From the NCBI GenBank assembly GCA_964598395.1, contig CAZRBW010000003.1, positions 1 through 64,000 of the forward strand: 64,000 nucleotides of DNA, written 5' to 3'. Shown here piece after piece: positions 46,128-55,786 of this stretch. A program made the position numbers and the translations under genes. This DNA comes from CAXBDP01 sp964598395 (lineage in GTDB: Bacteria > Bacteroidota > Bacteroidia > Cytophagales > Cyclobacteriaceae). Position 1 is the stretch's first letter. Every line of letters starts with the position of its first letter. The notes under the pieces are model-generated. The model was given only the letters and a program-made list of their open reading frames with translations. It searched no databases and had not been told where the DNA came from.

Positions 46128-46204
46128 TACCTCCCTTCGACCGCATTACCGGCATCAGGTTCAATGGGTATAATCTCAGCCCGAAATGTTAGGGCACCCC
46201 TTAT
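46128..46204 (-). promoter_or_regulatory. TPP riboswitch (THI element)
   Basis: On the - strand: AAGGGGTGCCC, GGCTGAGAT, TACCCATTGAACCTGATG, CCGGTAATGCGG and CGAAGGGAGG. These are the conserved blocks of the thiamine-pyrophosphate riboswitch. It lies 70 bp before the TonB-receptor gene, and high thiamine pyrophosphate should lower its expression. Confidence 0.95.
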
Positions 46205-46232
46205 TCTGCTGCAAATGTACGCCTATTTGCTT

Positions 46233-46742
46233 TTAGTGCAAATTTCCAATTACTTTTAAAGCACTTTCCAGTCTTTCGTTTTCTTTACCTTTAATGATTG
46301 TGTAAGGGAGCCTACGCTTTTTACACTCTTCCAGATAGATATTGAAGAAGTAATTTCTAAGTTCAGGATGTTCACGCTGAGGATCTTCCACCCAGGGTGT
46401 GTCGATGTACATCAAGAAGTAATGATCGTATGTTCGAGCTCTCAATTCTCTTTCGATCCAGCCTTCCACTTGTTTGAAACGGTGTAAGCTCCAGATTTTG
46501 ATTACCGTAAGATCCGTATCACAGATCAAAAGCGGGGGGTTAGATTCTGCTAATTTATCTTCACTAGAAATTTGCCCTTTGGCAATTTCAGATAAGTCGC
46601 TGTATTTATATTCTCTATTTAAGTTTTTAAGATATTCACGTGCAAATTCAGGTACTAATGGAAACGAAAGTTCATTTGAGAGTTGATTCGCAAGTGTGCT
46701 TTTGCCCGTAGATTCTGGGCCTATTATGGCAATTTTTTTCAT
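46233..46742 (-). CDS. NadR-like P-loop kinase
   Basis: 169 residues. P-loop IGPESTGKSTLA at the N-terminus, REYLKNLNREYKYSD, and ICDTDLTVIKIW match the ribosylnicotinamide-kinase domain of NadR, without the HTH or adenylyltransferase domains. It starts 5 bp after the PnuC-family gene. PnuC with a kinase traps the imported vitamin by phosphorylation. Beside a TPP riboswitch the substrate may be thiamine rather than nicotinamide riboside; not decided by sequence. Confidence 0.85.
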   Translation of the reverse strand: MKKIAIIGPESTGKSTLANQLSNELSFPLVPEFAREYLKNLNREYKYSDLSEIAKGQISSEDKLAESNPPLLICDTDLTVIKIWSLHRFKQVEGWIERELRARTYDHYFLMYIDTPWVEDPQREHPELRNYFFNIYLEECKKRRLPYTIIKGKENERLESALKVIGNLH

Positions 46743-46747
46743 ATATT

Positions 46748-47356
46748 CTATTTGACACTAAGTTCTCGACGCCATCGGGTGTAACCCAATATGGCAAGGA
46801 TTAAAAAAATTATAAATTGAAAGGAAGTTAATATTAGTCCCTTATGGAAGTACAACGGAATAGAAAGCAAATTAGTGAAAATCCAGGCGATCCAATTTTC
46901 CAATTTCTTTTTTGCCATCAATAACATAGCCACAAAAGCCATGGAGGTGGTAAGTGCATCCCAATAGGGCACATCGCTATCAGTGAAGTTGATTAATGCA
47001 TAGGTAATTATTGCAAAAGAACCAATGAGTGTTGCAATACTTATGGCCCACTCTTTTGGGCTATTGGTGGTGATTGGCAAGAAGTTATTGTTCAAATCCT
47101 TTCTTGACCAAAGGTACCAGCCGTAAATGCTCATGATAAAATAATAGGCATTAATACCAACATCTGCATATAGTTTGGCACCAAAGCAAATATATACGTA
47201 AATCAATACGCTAATGATCCCTGTTGGGAAAACGAGTATATTTTCAAGTCTAGAATACCAAACACTAAGTAATCCAAAAAATACTGCTGTGGCCTCAAGT
47301 AAGGTAATTTGTTTAACACCCTCCCGCAATCCGTCCCAGATTACATTTACTTCCAT
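46748..47356 (-). CDS. PnuC-family vitamin transporter (PnuC or PnuT)
   Basis: 202 residues with about seven membrane helices. AVFFGLLSVWYSRLENILVFPTGIISVLIYVYICF (about 25-59) and YYFIMSIYGWYLW (about 71-83) are typical of the PnuC family, which moves vitamins by facilitated diffusion. In Bacteroidota related PnuT proteins carry thiamine. First gene of a two-gene unit with the NadR-like kinase. Confidence 0.87.
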   Translation of the reverse strand: MEVNVIWDGLREGVKQITLLEATAVFFGLLSVWYSRLENILVFPTGIISVLIYVYICFGAKLYADVGINAYYFIMSIYGWYLWSRKDLNNNFLPITTNSPKEWAISIATLIGSFAIITYALINFTDSDVPYWDALTTSMAFVAMLLMAKKKLENWIAWIFTNLLSIPLYFHKGLILTSFQFIIFLILAILGYTRWRRELSVK

Positions 47357-47701
47357 GCCGCAAAAATAGTGTAATGTTTAATCGGATTGCTAATTAGATT
47401 GAATTTTAGATAAGTTTAGAAAAATGCGCCATTCAAATCAATATTTCACTTTTTAATATAAAGCCTAGAAAAAAGTAATTCTAAATAGCTAAATTGTACC
47501 TCGTTTAAATGGAATGACTCGTGCCAATTTGTATTAAGAAAAAGCATCCCAATAGGGTAAGGATCTAGTCAATGCAACCTGTATGCAGTTTATTCTGTTT
47601 TTCTGTTCAAAATCAAAACATTATTAAGGGTTTAAGAGATTATTAATTAAGTTTGGAGTCTCTTTTGCTTTATCGCAATTATTAACTGGTATAACGGAGA
47701 A
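47357..47701. other. Divergent spacer
   Basis: 345 bases between the PnuC-family gene and the TPR protein gene. Should hold both promoters. No gene, repeat or hairpin of note. Confidence 0.4.
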
Positions 47702-49027
47702 ATGAAAATGAAAAAAGTATTAGCAATTGTAGCGTTTTTTGTTGTGGGGATTTTTTCTACTCCACTTTTTGCGCAAGGCGGTTTCAACTGGCCTCCAGAT
47801 GAAACATTAGCGCAGTCGGCGAAGGAAAAGTATGTACTGCATACAGATTCTAGAAAAATGGGTGATTACAAAACTGCTCATTCAACTTTAGTGTGGTTGT
47901 TGAAAAATACACCAGAATTAAGTGAGTCTTTATATATCTCTGGTCATAGAGTATTTGAAGAAATGGCTGATGTTGAAGAAAGCGAAACTAGGAAGTATGA
48001 ACTCCAAGATTCCGCTTTGATGCTTTATGACTTAAGAACAAAGTACTACGGAAATGAAGCAAATATTTTAAATAGAAAGCTTATTCCTGCATATAAGTAC
48101 CTTGCAAATAGGACTGATAAACTACAAGAATTGGTAAACGACTATACAAGGTTGTTTGAAATAGCTCCTGTAGGAGAAATCAATGATTTCCATATGTTGA
48201 CGTATATTGATGCTGTTCGTCGTAATCAGAAAAACAATGGAGGGTCGTTGACTGATCCTGAAATCATGGCCATTTACGATAAAGTAATGTCTGTGTACGA
48301 AGAGAAAATTCAGGATGCTAAGAATAAGGCGCAGCTTGAGGACATGAAAGGTCAGATTGATGGTGTTCTTGCAGATATGGTTACAATTGATTGTAAATTC
48401 ATTGATGGTCAATTAGGCGATAAACTGAGAGCAAATCCAACTGACTTGGAAATGGCTAAAAAGATATTCAGCTATTCAATTACAGCTTCTTGTACTGATA
48501 CTGATATATTCACTCAGGCAGCAAAAGTTTATTATGCAAGCGAACCACAATTGGCAGTTGCTAAAGTATTAGCATCAAGAGCTATTAGAGAAGAAAACTA
48601 TGATGAAGGCTTGAAATACCTTAATGATGCTATCAAAATGTCTGAAGACAATGCTGAACAAGGTGAGTTAACTATGCGAATTGCTGATATTGCATCTTTC
48701 AGAAACGAAAAAGGCAAAGCAAGAGAATTATATTTGAAGGCTGTGCAGATTGATCCTTCTTTGAAAGAAGCATATTCTAAAATAGGCGATTTGATCTTGG
48801 GCAGCTACGATCAGTGTAAGCAAGAAAAAAGCAGAGTTGATGACAGAGCTATATTTATTGCGGCTTACGATTATTACGTAAGAGGTGGCAATGGTCAAAG
48901 AGCTGCTCAAATGAAACAACAGTTCCCTACTGCTGAAATGATCTTTACTGAGGGCAAATCAGTAGGTGATGAAGTGAGAGTAGGATGTTGGATTGGAATG
49001 ACTGTTAAGATTCAGAAAGCTGATTAA
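47702..49027 (+). CDS. Exported TPR-like protein
   Basis: 441 residues. Signal peptide VLAIVAFFVVGIFSTPLFAQ. The body is alpha-helical with TPR-like repeats from about 50 to 400; the best are at 285-390 (EENYDEGLKYLNDAIKMSEDN; KGKARELYLKAVQIDPSLKEAYSKIGDLIL). Bacteroidota have many such exported TPR proteins, several tied to gliding or secretion. Function unknown. An alternative ATG is two codons downstream. A strong terminator follows. Confidence 0.85.
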   Translation: MKMKKVLAIVAFFVVGIFSTPLFAQGGFNWPPDETLAQSAKEKYVLHTDSRKMGDYKTAHSTLVWLLKNTPELSESLYISGHRVFEEMADVEESETRKYELQDSALMLYDLRTKYYGNEANILNRKLIPAYKYLANRTDKLQELVNDYTRLFEIAPVGEINDFHMLTYIDAVRRNQKNNGGSLTDPEIMAIYDKVMSVYEEKIQDAKNKAQLEDMKGQIDGVLADMVTIDCKFIDGQLGDKLRANPTDLEMAKKIFSYSITASCTDTDIFTQAAKVYYASEPQLAVAKVLASRAIREENYDEGLKYLNDAIKMSEDNAEQGELTMRIADIASFRNEKGKARELYLKAVQIDPSLKEAYSKIGDLILGSYDQCKQEKSRVDDRAIFIAAYDYYVRGGNGQRAAQMKQQFPTAEMIFTEGKSVGDEVRVGCWIGMTVKIQKAD

Positions 49028-49046
49028 AGCTCAATATATAAATAAC

Positions 49047-49074
49047 AAAAGGCCGCAAATAGCGGCCTTTTTTG
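49047..49074 (+). terminator. Intrinsic terminator
   Basis: aaaaggccgc, loop aaat, gcggcctttttt. Ends the TPR gene. Confidence 0.92.
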
Positions 49075-49103
49075 TTTTAAAGAAAAACGAAATGATTGAC
49101 GAG

Positions 49104-49211
49104 TTAGTTTTTAATGTCGTGGGGGTTTTTGCTAATTTTCTTATTTGGAAAAATCCAGATAGATAAAATTGCTAATATAAAGAGCGCAATAATTAAAAAG
49201 AGCATTGCCAT
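49104..49211 (-). CDS. Small membrane protein, 35 aa
   Basis: ATG at 49211, TAA at 49104-49106. MAMLFLIIALFILAILSIWIFP forms one membrane helix, then a basic tail NKKISKNPHDIKN. It resembles the many short helices of Bacteroidota respiratory or regulatory complexes but I recognise no family. Lies alone between the TPR gene and guaB. Confidence 0.4.
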   Translation of the reverse strand: MAMLFLIIALFILAILSIWIFPNKKISKNPHDIKN

Positions 49212-49354
49212 GATTCAGAATATTTTGTTCAGGGCAAAAGTAATAAAAACTTACAAATTATTGGCTTAAAAAATAATTTACATTCATGCCGTACTATTAG
49301 CAACTAATGTCTAATTTTGTCCGGCAAATAAGGAATCCATTAGAATTATTTGCT

Positions 49355-50827
49355 ATGTCTTTCGAAAACTCAAAAATTGCCTACGAAGCACTCACCTATG
49401 AGGATGTGCTATTGGCTCCAGGTTACTCAGAAATTCTTCCAAGAGAGACTGACACAACCACCCGCCTCACGAGGAATATTACTTTAAACATCCCACTTAT
49501 TTCATCTGCAATGGATACAGTTACCGAAACTGATCTCGCTATTGCAATGGCTTTAGAAGGTGGAATGGGCTTTATTCACAAAAATATGCCTAAAGAAATG
49601 CAGGCAGAGCAAGTGAGAAAAGTTAAACGATCGCAGAGTGGTTTAATCATTGACCCAATTACGCTTCCTTTTGATGCTACTATAGGTGATGCGAATCGTA
49701 TCATGAGAGAATTCAAAATCGGTGGTATTCCAGTAATTGATGATAACAACACATTGATCGGTATAATCACAAATCGTGATTTGCGTTTTCAGAAAAATAT
49801 GAGTCGTCCAATTAAAGAAGTGATGACAACTGAAAATTTGATTACAGCTAGCGTGGGAATTTCTTTGCTTCAGGCGGAGGATATATTGCAGGAATATAAA
49901 ATAGAGAAGCTACCTATTGTTGATAAAAATGGAAAGCTCACGGGCCTGATTACCTATAAAGACATTCTGAAAAGAAAGGATAAGCCAAATGCCTGTAAGG
50001 ATGAGTATGGAAGACTTAGAGTTGGAGCTGCAGTTGGTGTAACACCAGATATACTAGAGCGAATAGAGGCGCTCAAAACGGCTGGGGTGGATGTGATTTC
50101 TATTGACACTGCACATGGGCATTCCAAAGGGGTGATAGATGCTGCCAAAAAGGTAAAAGCCCGTTTTCCTGAATTAGATTTGATTGTGGGTAATGTTGCA
50201 ACTGCTGAAGGTGCTAGAGCATTGGCAGATGCAGGTGCAGATGCGGTGAAAGTAGGAGTTGGTCCGGGAAGTATTTGTACAACAAGGATCATCGCTGGTG
50301 TGGGTGTTCCACAGCTTTCGGCAGTAATGGAAGCTGCAAAAGGTTTGGAAGGCACTGGTGTTCCATTGATCGCTGATGGTGGCGTTCGCTACTCAGGCGA
50401 TCTGGTGAAAGGATTAGCGGGAGGTGCTGACAGTGTTATGATAGGCAGCTTGCTTGCGGGTACAGAAGAAGCTCCTGGCGAAGTAATCATTTACGAAGGA
50501 AGGAAATTCAAAAGCTACCGTGGCATGGGCTCATTAGAAGCAATGGAAGATGGATCTAAAGATAGATACTTCCAAGATGCCGAGGATGATATTAAAAAAT
50601 TAGTGCCTGAAGGAATCGTTGGCCGTGTTCCATTCAAAGGTTCTGTAGCAGAAGTACTTTACCAATTGGTTGGTGGACTTAAAGCAGGAATGGGTTATTG
50701 TGGCTCAAAGGATATTGCTTCACTAAGAGATGCTAAGTTTGTGAAGATCACCTCGGCAGGCGTTAGAGAAAGTCACCCTCATGATGTACATGTAACTAGA
50801 GAGGCACCAAATTATAGCCTCAGATAA
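49355..50827 (+). CDS. guaB: IMP dehydrogenase
   Basis: 490 residues from ATG 49355 (MSFENSKIAYEALTYEDVLLAPGYSEILP), the family's usual length; 16 further codons are open upstream. Converts IMP to XMP with NAD in guanine nucleotide synthesis. Two CBS domains occupy about 95-210, the catalytic Cys sits in GPGSICTTR, and the flap segment ends with YFQDAEDDIKKLVPEGIVGRVP. An octamer copy encodes part of LAGGADSVMIG. Confidence 0.97.
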   Translation: MSFENSKIAYEALTYEDVLLAPGYSEILPRETDTTTRLTRNITLNIPLISSAMDTVTETDLAIAMALEGGMGFIHKNMPKEMQAEQVRKVKRSQSGLIIDPITLPFDATIGDANRIMREFKIGGIPVIDDNNTLIGIITNRDLRFQKNMSRPIKEVMTTENLITASVGISLLQAEDILQEYKIEKLPIVDKNGKLTGLITYKDILKRKDKPNACKDEYGRLRVGAAVGVTPDILERIEALKTAGVDVISIDTAHGHSKGVIDAAKKVKARFPELDLIVGNVATAEGARALADAGADAVKVGVGPGSICTTRIIAGVGVPQLSAVMEAAKGLEGTGVPLIADGGVRYSGDLVKGLAGGADSVMIGSLLAGTEEAPGEVIIYEGRKFKSYRGMGSLEAMEDGSKDRYFQDAEDDIKKLVPEGIVGRVPFKGSVAEVLYQLVGGLKAGMGYCGSKDIASLRDAKFVKITSAGVRESHPHDVHVTREAPNYSLR

Positions 50828-50848
50828 AACATATTTTAAGGTTTAAAT

Positions 50849-50885
50849 AAAAAAGGGATTCGCTAGCTAGCGAATCCCTTTTTTA
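50849..50885. terminator. Bidirectional terminator between guaB and secDF
   Basis: A perfect palindrome: aaaaagggattcgctag and its complement ctagcgaatcccttttt meet without a loop except for the central bases. T tracts on both strands serve the convergent genes. Confidence 0.92.
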
Positions 50886-50902
50886 TTGAATTTAATTTTT
50901 GA

Positions 50903-53900
50903 TTAAGCTTTTGAAGGCGCTGAAGCTGCTGCTTCAGCAGCTTTTTTCTGAGCCTTAGCCAAAGACTTACTTGTTAAGTCCACTACAAGTGGAGCTGCAA
51001 TGTAAATCGAAGAATATGTACCAACTAGAATACCGATAAGGATTGAGAAAGAGAATCCTCTTAATACTTCGCCACCAAATATTAGTAGAATCACCATTAC
51101 CAATAAAGTAGTTGTAGAAGTAATAATAGTACGACTGATTGTATCATTAATTGCCTCATTAAATACTTTCTCGAAGTTTTTCGATAATGTATTTTCAAGG
51201 TTTTCTCTGATACGGTCAAATACAATTACTGTATCGTTGATTGAGTAACCAATTACCGTAAGCATCGCAGCGATAAATACTTGATCCACCTCAAAGGCAA
51301 AACCAAATGCTCTAGCAATAGCGAATGCTGAAAGTACAATCATAACATCATGGAAGAGAGCGATAATTGCACCTAAGCCAAACTGCCATTTTCTAAATCT
51401 GATAAAGATGTAAAGGAAAATAGCAATCAAGGAAAGGATAATAGACTCAATTGAGCTTTTCTTAATGTCATCAGCGATAGTTCCACTTACTTTGGATTTA
51501 CTCGAGATTGTGAAGAATCCATCACCTACTTTGCTATCATCAGCATTAAAGGTAAGTCCAGTATGACTTTCCAATCCAGCAATCAAAGCAGATTCTACAT
51601 TGTCATCAGCTTCTTCACTAGTTTCAGTAATTAAGTAGCTGGTAGTTATTTTCAAAACATTGTTGCCACCGTAAGTTTTCACTTCTGTTCCAGCATTTTC
51701 AAACTGATCACCCAAAGCAATTTTTGTTTCTGTTGCAGACTGTGGGGTTGGGAAAGTCACCACAAATGAGCGACCACCAGTGAAATCAACACCAAGATTT
51801 AATCCCTGCTGAAAGATAATTAAGATTATACCTATGCCAATCACAACGGAAGAAGCAATGTATGCTTTTCTTCTTTTTGACATGAAATCAATATTGATAT
51901 TTTTCAACAAGTCTTTTGACCAAGCAAAAGAGAAATCAAGTTTGGTAGAATCACCTTTGCGAGACATCCACTCAATCACTACCCTAGTGATAAATACTGC
52001 TGAGAAGAAAGAACAGATGATACCAATAATTAGCGTGATAGCGAATCCTTTAACTGGACCTTGACCCATTGTGTAAAGGATGATACCAGTTAACAATGTA
52101 GTAACGTTTGCATCTATAATTGAGCTGTAGGCTTTCTCATAACCTAATTTAATAGCGTTTAAGAGATTTACTCCTTTGCCTAGTTCCTCCCTAATCCTTT
52201 CAAAAATAAGTACGTTTGCATCAATCGACATACCAATAATTAGTACAATACCAGCAATACCAGGCAGGGTAAGAGCAGCATTGAGTTGAGCCAATATACC
52301 CACGATAAAGAACATGTTGAAAACCAATGCAAGGATAGCGACAGCTCCACCTTTGGCATAGTATGCAAACATAAATACTACAACTAAAGCCAATCCCACA
52401 ATGATGGAAATAATGCCTTGTGATTGAGCTTCTTTACCTAGTGTTGGGCCGATAATGCCATATTCAACAATTTGAGTAGGAGCTGGTAATGCACCTGCTT
52501 TTAATAAATTCGCAAGGTCTCTAGCTTCGTTTATTTCGAAGTTACCTGTGATTTCTGAGCTTCCTCCAGAGATTTCACTCTGTACTGTAGGTGCTGTAAG
52601 CACATAGTTATCAAGTACGATGGCTACTCTTTTGCCAATATTCTCTCCAGTAATTCTTCTCCAGCTTTTAGCACCATTAGAGTTCATGGTCATGCTAATT
52701 GCAGGTCTTGATCTTTGATCGAAGGACTGTCGAGCATCTGTAATTACGTCACCACCTAATGCAGGCTCAGAGTTGCGACCTTTTTTCAAGGCGATTAACT
52801 CTAAAGTTTCAGAGCCATCTGCCTCTACTGCTGGACTAATTGTCCATGCGAATGACAAATTATTGTTAAGTAAGGCTCTTACTTCATTTCTTTCAAGAAT
52901 TCTATTGATTCTAGCTGTATCCCTTACAGAATAAGCCAGTCCAAACTGTGATCTATTTAAAGAAAGCAAAGGCGAAACTTGACTGCCTAAAAGGTCCTGA
53001 TCTGTATCTTGGGCCAATTCTGCTTCTAAGTCACTTACACCTGTTGTATCACCTTCTAATACTTCTTGTTCGTCAGATAGTTCATCAGCTAAAGGAGTGA
53101 CAGGAGTAGTAGAAGTTTTAGCTTTTTCTTCGGCAACAAGAAAATCATTTACGGATTGAATAGATGATCCATATTCTTGAATATCCCAAACTTCCCAGAA
53201 CTCTAGCTTGGCAACACCTTGCAAAAGTCTTTTTACTCTTTCAGGGTTATCTACACCAGGTAATTCAATTTGGATACGACCACTGCCTTGTAGCTTTTGG
53301 ATACTTGGCTGAGAAGTACCGAAACGGTCAATTCTAGTTCTTAAAATGTTGAATGAACGATCAATTGCATCTTCAACTTCTTTGTTGATTTCTGCTAAGA
53401 TGTCATTATCTGAAGTATTAAAGTCAAACCTCCCGCTATTTGCTGCAGTTGCAAAAATGTTTGCTAGTGACTGGTCAGGATTGTTTTCTTTGAAAGCATT
53501 GTAAAAATGGTTGGTATAATTACCACCTTGTTCACGCACTCTTATATTTGCTTGAGCTATTGCATTTTCTACCTCTTGGCCAGAATTTCTTCCAGCTAAT
53601 CCACGAATAATATCCGATGGATCGATTTCAAGGGTTACTTGCATACCACCTTGCAAATCAAGTCCAAGACCTAACTCAGTTTCTTTTACTTCTTGGAATG
53701 TATATGCAATTCCAAATAGGTTGTAAACTGGCTCTCTCCATACGGAGTCCAAGTATTGTTGTTTTTTAGTAAAATCGATATTGCCTGCTTCGTCTGTTGC
53801 ATATTCTGTAGCATTTTGTTGTACAGAGCTAGATACAAATGTGAAAGACAAGTAGTATAAACACAGAAGTGTTGTAACTATCGAGATGAATATAACTCCA

Positions 53901-53914
53901 CCTTTGTTACGCAT
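50903..53914 (-). CDS. secDF: Fused protein translocase subunits SecD-SecF
   Basis: 1003 residues. The N-terminal half is SecD: first helix, a long periplasmic domain with LGLGLDLQGGMQVTLEID, and five helices with GIAGIVLIIGMSIDANVLIFERIREEL. The C-terminal half is SecF with NLGVDFTGGRSFVV and AMLTVIGYSINDTVIVFDRIREN. The proton-driven complex helps pull proteins across the inner membrane. Fusion is usual in Bacteroidota. The extra linker around residues 250-300 is acidic and low in complexity. Confidence 0.97.
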   Translation of the reverse strand: MRNKGGVIFISIVTTLLCLYYLSFTFVSSSVQQNATEYATDEAGNIDFTKKQQYLDSVWREPVYNLFGIAYTFQEVKETELGLGLDLQGGMQVTLEIDPSDIIRGLAGRNSGQEVENAIAQANIRVREQGGNYTNHFYNAFKENNPDQSLANIFATAANSGRFDFNTSDNDILAEINKEVEDAIDRSFNILRTRIDRFGTSQPSIQKLQGSGRIQIELPGVDNPERVKRLLQGVAKLEFWEVWDIQEYGSSIQSVNDFLVAEEKAKTSTTPVTPLADELSDEQEVLEGDTTGVSDLEAELAQDTDQDLLGSQVSPLLSLNRSQFGLAYSVRDTARINRILERNEVRALLNNNLSFAWTISPAVEADGSETLELIALKKGRNSEPALGGDVITDARQSFDQRSRPAISMTMNSNGAKSWRRITGENIGKRVAIVLDNYVLTAPTVQSEISGGSSEITGNFEINEARDLANLLKAGALPAPTQIVEYGIIGPTLGKEAQSQGIISIIVGLALVVVFMFAYYAKGGAVAILALVFNMFFIVGILAQLNAALTLPGIAGIVLIIGMSIDANVLIFERIREELGKGVNLLNAIKLGYEKAYSSIIDANVTTLLTGIILYTMGQGPVKGFAITLIIGIICSFFSAVFITRVVIEWMSRKGDSTKLDFSFAWSKDLLKNINIDFMSKRRKAYIASSVVIGIGIILIIFQQGLNLGVDFTGGRSFVVTFPTPQSATETKIALGDQFENAGTEVKTYGGNNVLKITTSYLITETSEEADDNVESALIAGLESHTGLTFNADDSKVGDGFFTISSKSKVSGTIADDIKKSSIESIILSLIAIFLYIFIRFRKWQFGLGAIIALFHDVMIVLSAFAIARAFGFAFEVDQVFIAAMLTVIGYSINDTVIVFDRIRENLENTLSKNFEKVFNEAINDTISRTIITSTTTLLVMVILLIFGGEVLRGFSFSILIGILVGTYSSIYIAAPLVVDLTSKSLAKAQKKAAEAAASAPSKA

Positions 53915-53983
53915 AATTGTAAAATTTAGAAATGGTAAAATGTGAAATGTAATAAAAACTTTGATCTAGGAAATTAGATCCGT

Positions 53984-54358
53984 TTATGGGGCATTAGGCG
54001 AAATAATTCGTCTAAAAAGGACTTTCGAAAATCTAACTATAGGCTCGGGAGTGAGCACTTTAGTCCATACTATTTTCTTCTCCTGCAATGGAGATTCCCA
54101 TAGTAAAGATACTTCTTGATTTTTGTTGAGTTGCTTTAATACTGGAACTGTAGCCTCATATGAGCTGACTTGAACTTCCGTAGTATTTTCATTCTTTGAT
54201 TCATCATCCGCAAATTGAGTTGAATTTTGTTGATGAGAATTTGCCGAAATCACAATAATAGAAGCAGGCTGAACTACAATAATGAACAATGCAGTGAATA
54301 GGGCTGCAAGCATAATTGCTGATTTCTTCAGTTGTTCTATTTTGTTTGTGGTTTTCAT
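53984..54358 (-). CDS. Exported or membrane hypothetical protein
   Basis: 124 residues. One hydrophobic helix near the N-terminus (SAIMLAALFTALFIIVVQPASIIVIS), then a polar region with Gln, Asn and Ser (NSHQQNSTQFADDESKNEN). No family recognised. It stands directly upstream of secDF in the same direction (69 bp). Confidence 0.5.
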   Translation of the reverse strand: MKTTNKIEQLKKSAIMLAALFTALFIIVVQPASIIVISANSHQQNSTQFADDESKNENTTEVQVSSYEATVPVLKQLNKNQEVSLLWESPLQEKKIVWTKVLTPEPIVRFSKVLFRRIISPNAP

Positions 54359-54444
54359 TTAGGCCTACAAAACTATAAAGCTTTTGTCAATTCGCAATAG
54401 CTGGAGGGAATTGTTTCTTGAATAGCCTACTAAAAATCAATCTT

Positions 54445-55074
54445 TTAAAGATTTTTCAACTTGTGATTGAGATAAACGACCAAAACATCCATTGCATTTT
54501 TGAAATGGTTGTTGTTGGGAATCACCAAGTCAGCGTCGCTTTTGAATGGGGCAATGTACTTTTCGTAAGTAGGTGCAACATGGCGATCGTAGCGGTAGAG
54601 TACATCTTCCAGATCGTAACCACGTTCATCACGGTCGCGGATAATTCTTCTTGAGAGCTTAATATATTCTTTGGCGTCGATAAAAACTTTGAGATCGAGT
54701 AAACTTGCAACCTCTGGATAGTAAAACACAAAAATACCTTCTACTACAATTATAGGGGCTGGTGAGAAGGTCAACACTTCTGGTTTAGCTGAGGGATTGT
54801 TAAAAGAATATTCAAGCTTACTTACTGTTCGACCAGCAAGTAGCTCTCGTATATCATGAGCAAATTGCTCATAATCTATTGAGTTAGGAGTGTCAAAATT
54901 TTTGACGCCCATGTCGTCAATTGGCTGCAATTCGCGAGCACGGTAGTAATTGTCTTGGGAGATAAGGCATATCTCCTTATTTGGGAAAGACTTCAATAGG
55001 GTGTTGAGGAATAATGTTTTTCCCGATGCGCTACCACCTGTAATGCCTATAATGTATGGTTTGGTCATCATCAA
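54445..55074 (-). CDS. udk: Uridine kinase
   Basis: 209 residues. P-loop GITGGSASGKTLFLN, DNYYRAR, FDTPNSIDYEQF, VVEGIFVFYYPEV and RRIIRDRDERGYDLEDVLYRY match uridine-cytidine kinase. It phosphorylates uridine and cytidine with ATP or GTP in pyrimidine salvage. Overlaps rdgB by 4 bp. Confidence 0.92.
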   Translation of the reverse strand: MMMTKPYIIGITGGSASGKTLFLNTLLKSFPNKEICLISQDNYYRARELQPIDDMGVKNFDTPNSIDYEQFAHDIRELLAGRTVSKLEYSFNNPSAKPEVLTFSPAPIIVVEGIFVFYYPEVASLLDLKVFIDAKEYIKLSRRIIRDRDERGYDLEDVLYRYDRHVAPTYEKYIAPFKSDADLVIPNNNHFKNAMDVLVVYLNHKLKNL

Positions 55075-55661
55075 GCTTTGTCTATATCGTTTTGCTTGAG
55101 GAAATCAACGAGCTTTTTGACGGCAATTGCTCTATGACTAATTTTATTCTTTTCTTGGCGACTCATCTCAGCAAAAGTACAATCATATCCATCAGGAACA
55201 AAAATAGGGTCATAGCCAAAGCCGTCTTTTCCTCTCATTTCGTTGATAATTTTTCCTTTTACTATCCCTGTGAATTGTACTTCACCATTTTTCCAAGTTA
55301 AGGTTATCACGGTTTTGAATTGTGCTGTTCGATTTGTCTTCCCATCCAAATTTTTCAAAAGCTTTTGCATATTAGCAAGGTCACTTCTCTCACCTCCCGC
55401 ATATCTCGCCGAATATACGCCAGGTGCTCCATCGAGTGCCTCAACTTCTAATCCCGAATCATCTGCAAAGCTGGGCATTCCAAATTTCTCAAAACTAAAG
55501 TGAGCTTTCAGCCTAGAATTTCCTTCAAGTGTATTTTCAGTTTCTGGGATATCCTCCAGATAATTCAAATCATGTAAATTCAAAATCTCAAATTGATCGC
55601 CCAATAGCTGATTTACTTCTTTGGTTTTATTGATATTTTGGCTAGCGAAACAGATTTTCAT
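55071..55661 (-). CDS. rdgB: XTP/dITP diphosphatase (RdgB/HAM1)
   Basis: 196 residues. ICFASQNINKTKEVNQLL, SFADDSGLEVEALDGAPGVYSARYAG and GFGYDPIFVPDG are the family motifs. It removes deaminated purine triphosphates from the pool. Its stop overlaps the udk start by 4 bp, so the two are co-expressed. Confidence 0.95.
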   Translation of the reverse strand: MKICFASQNINKTKEVNQLLGDQFEILNLHDLNYLEDIPETENTLEGNSRLKAHFSFEKFGMPSFADDSGLEVEALDGAPGVYSARYAGGERSDLANMQKLLKNLDGKTNRTAQFKTVITLTWKNGEVQFTGIVKGKIINEMRGKDGFGYDPIFVPDGYDCTFAEMSRQEKNKISHRAIAVKKLVDFLKQNDIDKA

Positions 55662-55752
55662 ATTCGTGAATTGGAAAGTAATTAAAGATGATTTTATCTA
55701 AAAAATGTTTCTATCCAACATTTTCATTGGAAATGGAGCGGGAGGTAAAAGA

Positions 55753-55779
55753 AAAAGGTGCCCAACTTGGACACCTTTT
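55753..55779 (-). terminator. Terminator of the FKBP-type gene
   Basis: aaaaggtg / caccttttt stem with an 11-base loop, T run on the - strand. It lies after the FKBP gene that ends at 55787. The octamer at 55738..55745 is directly outside it. Confidence 0.85.
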
Positions 55780-55786
55780 GTTTTAT

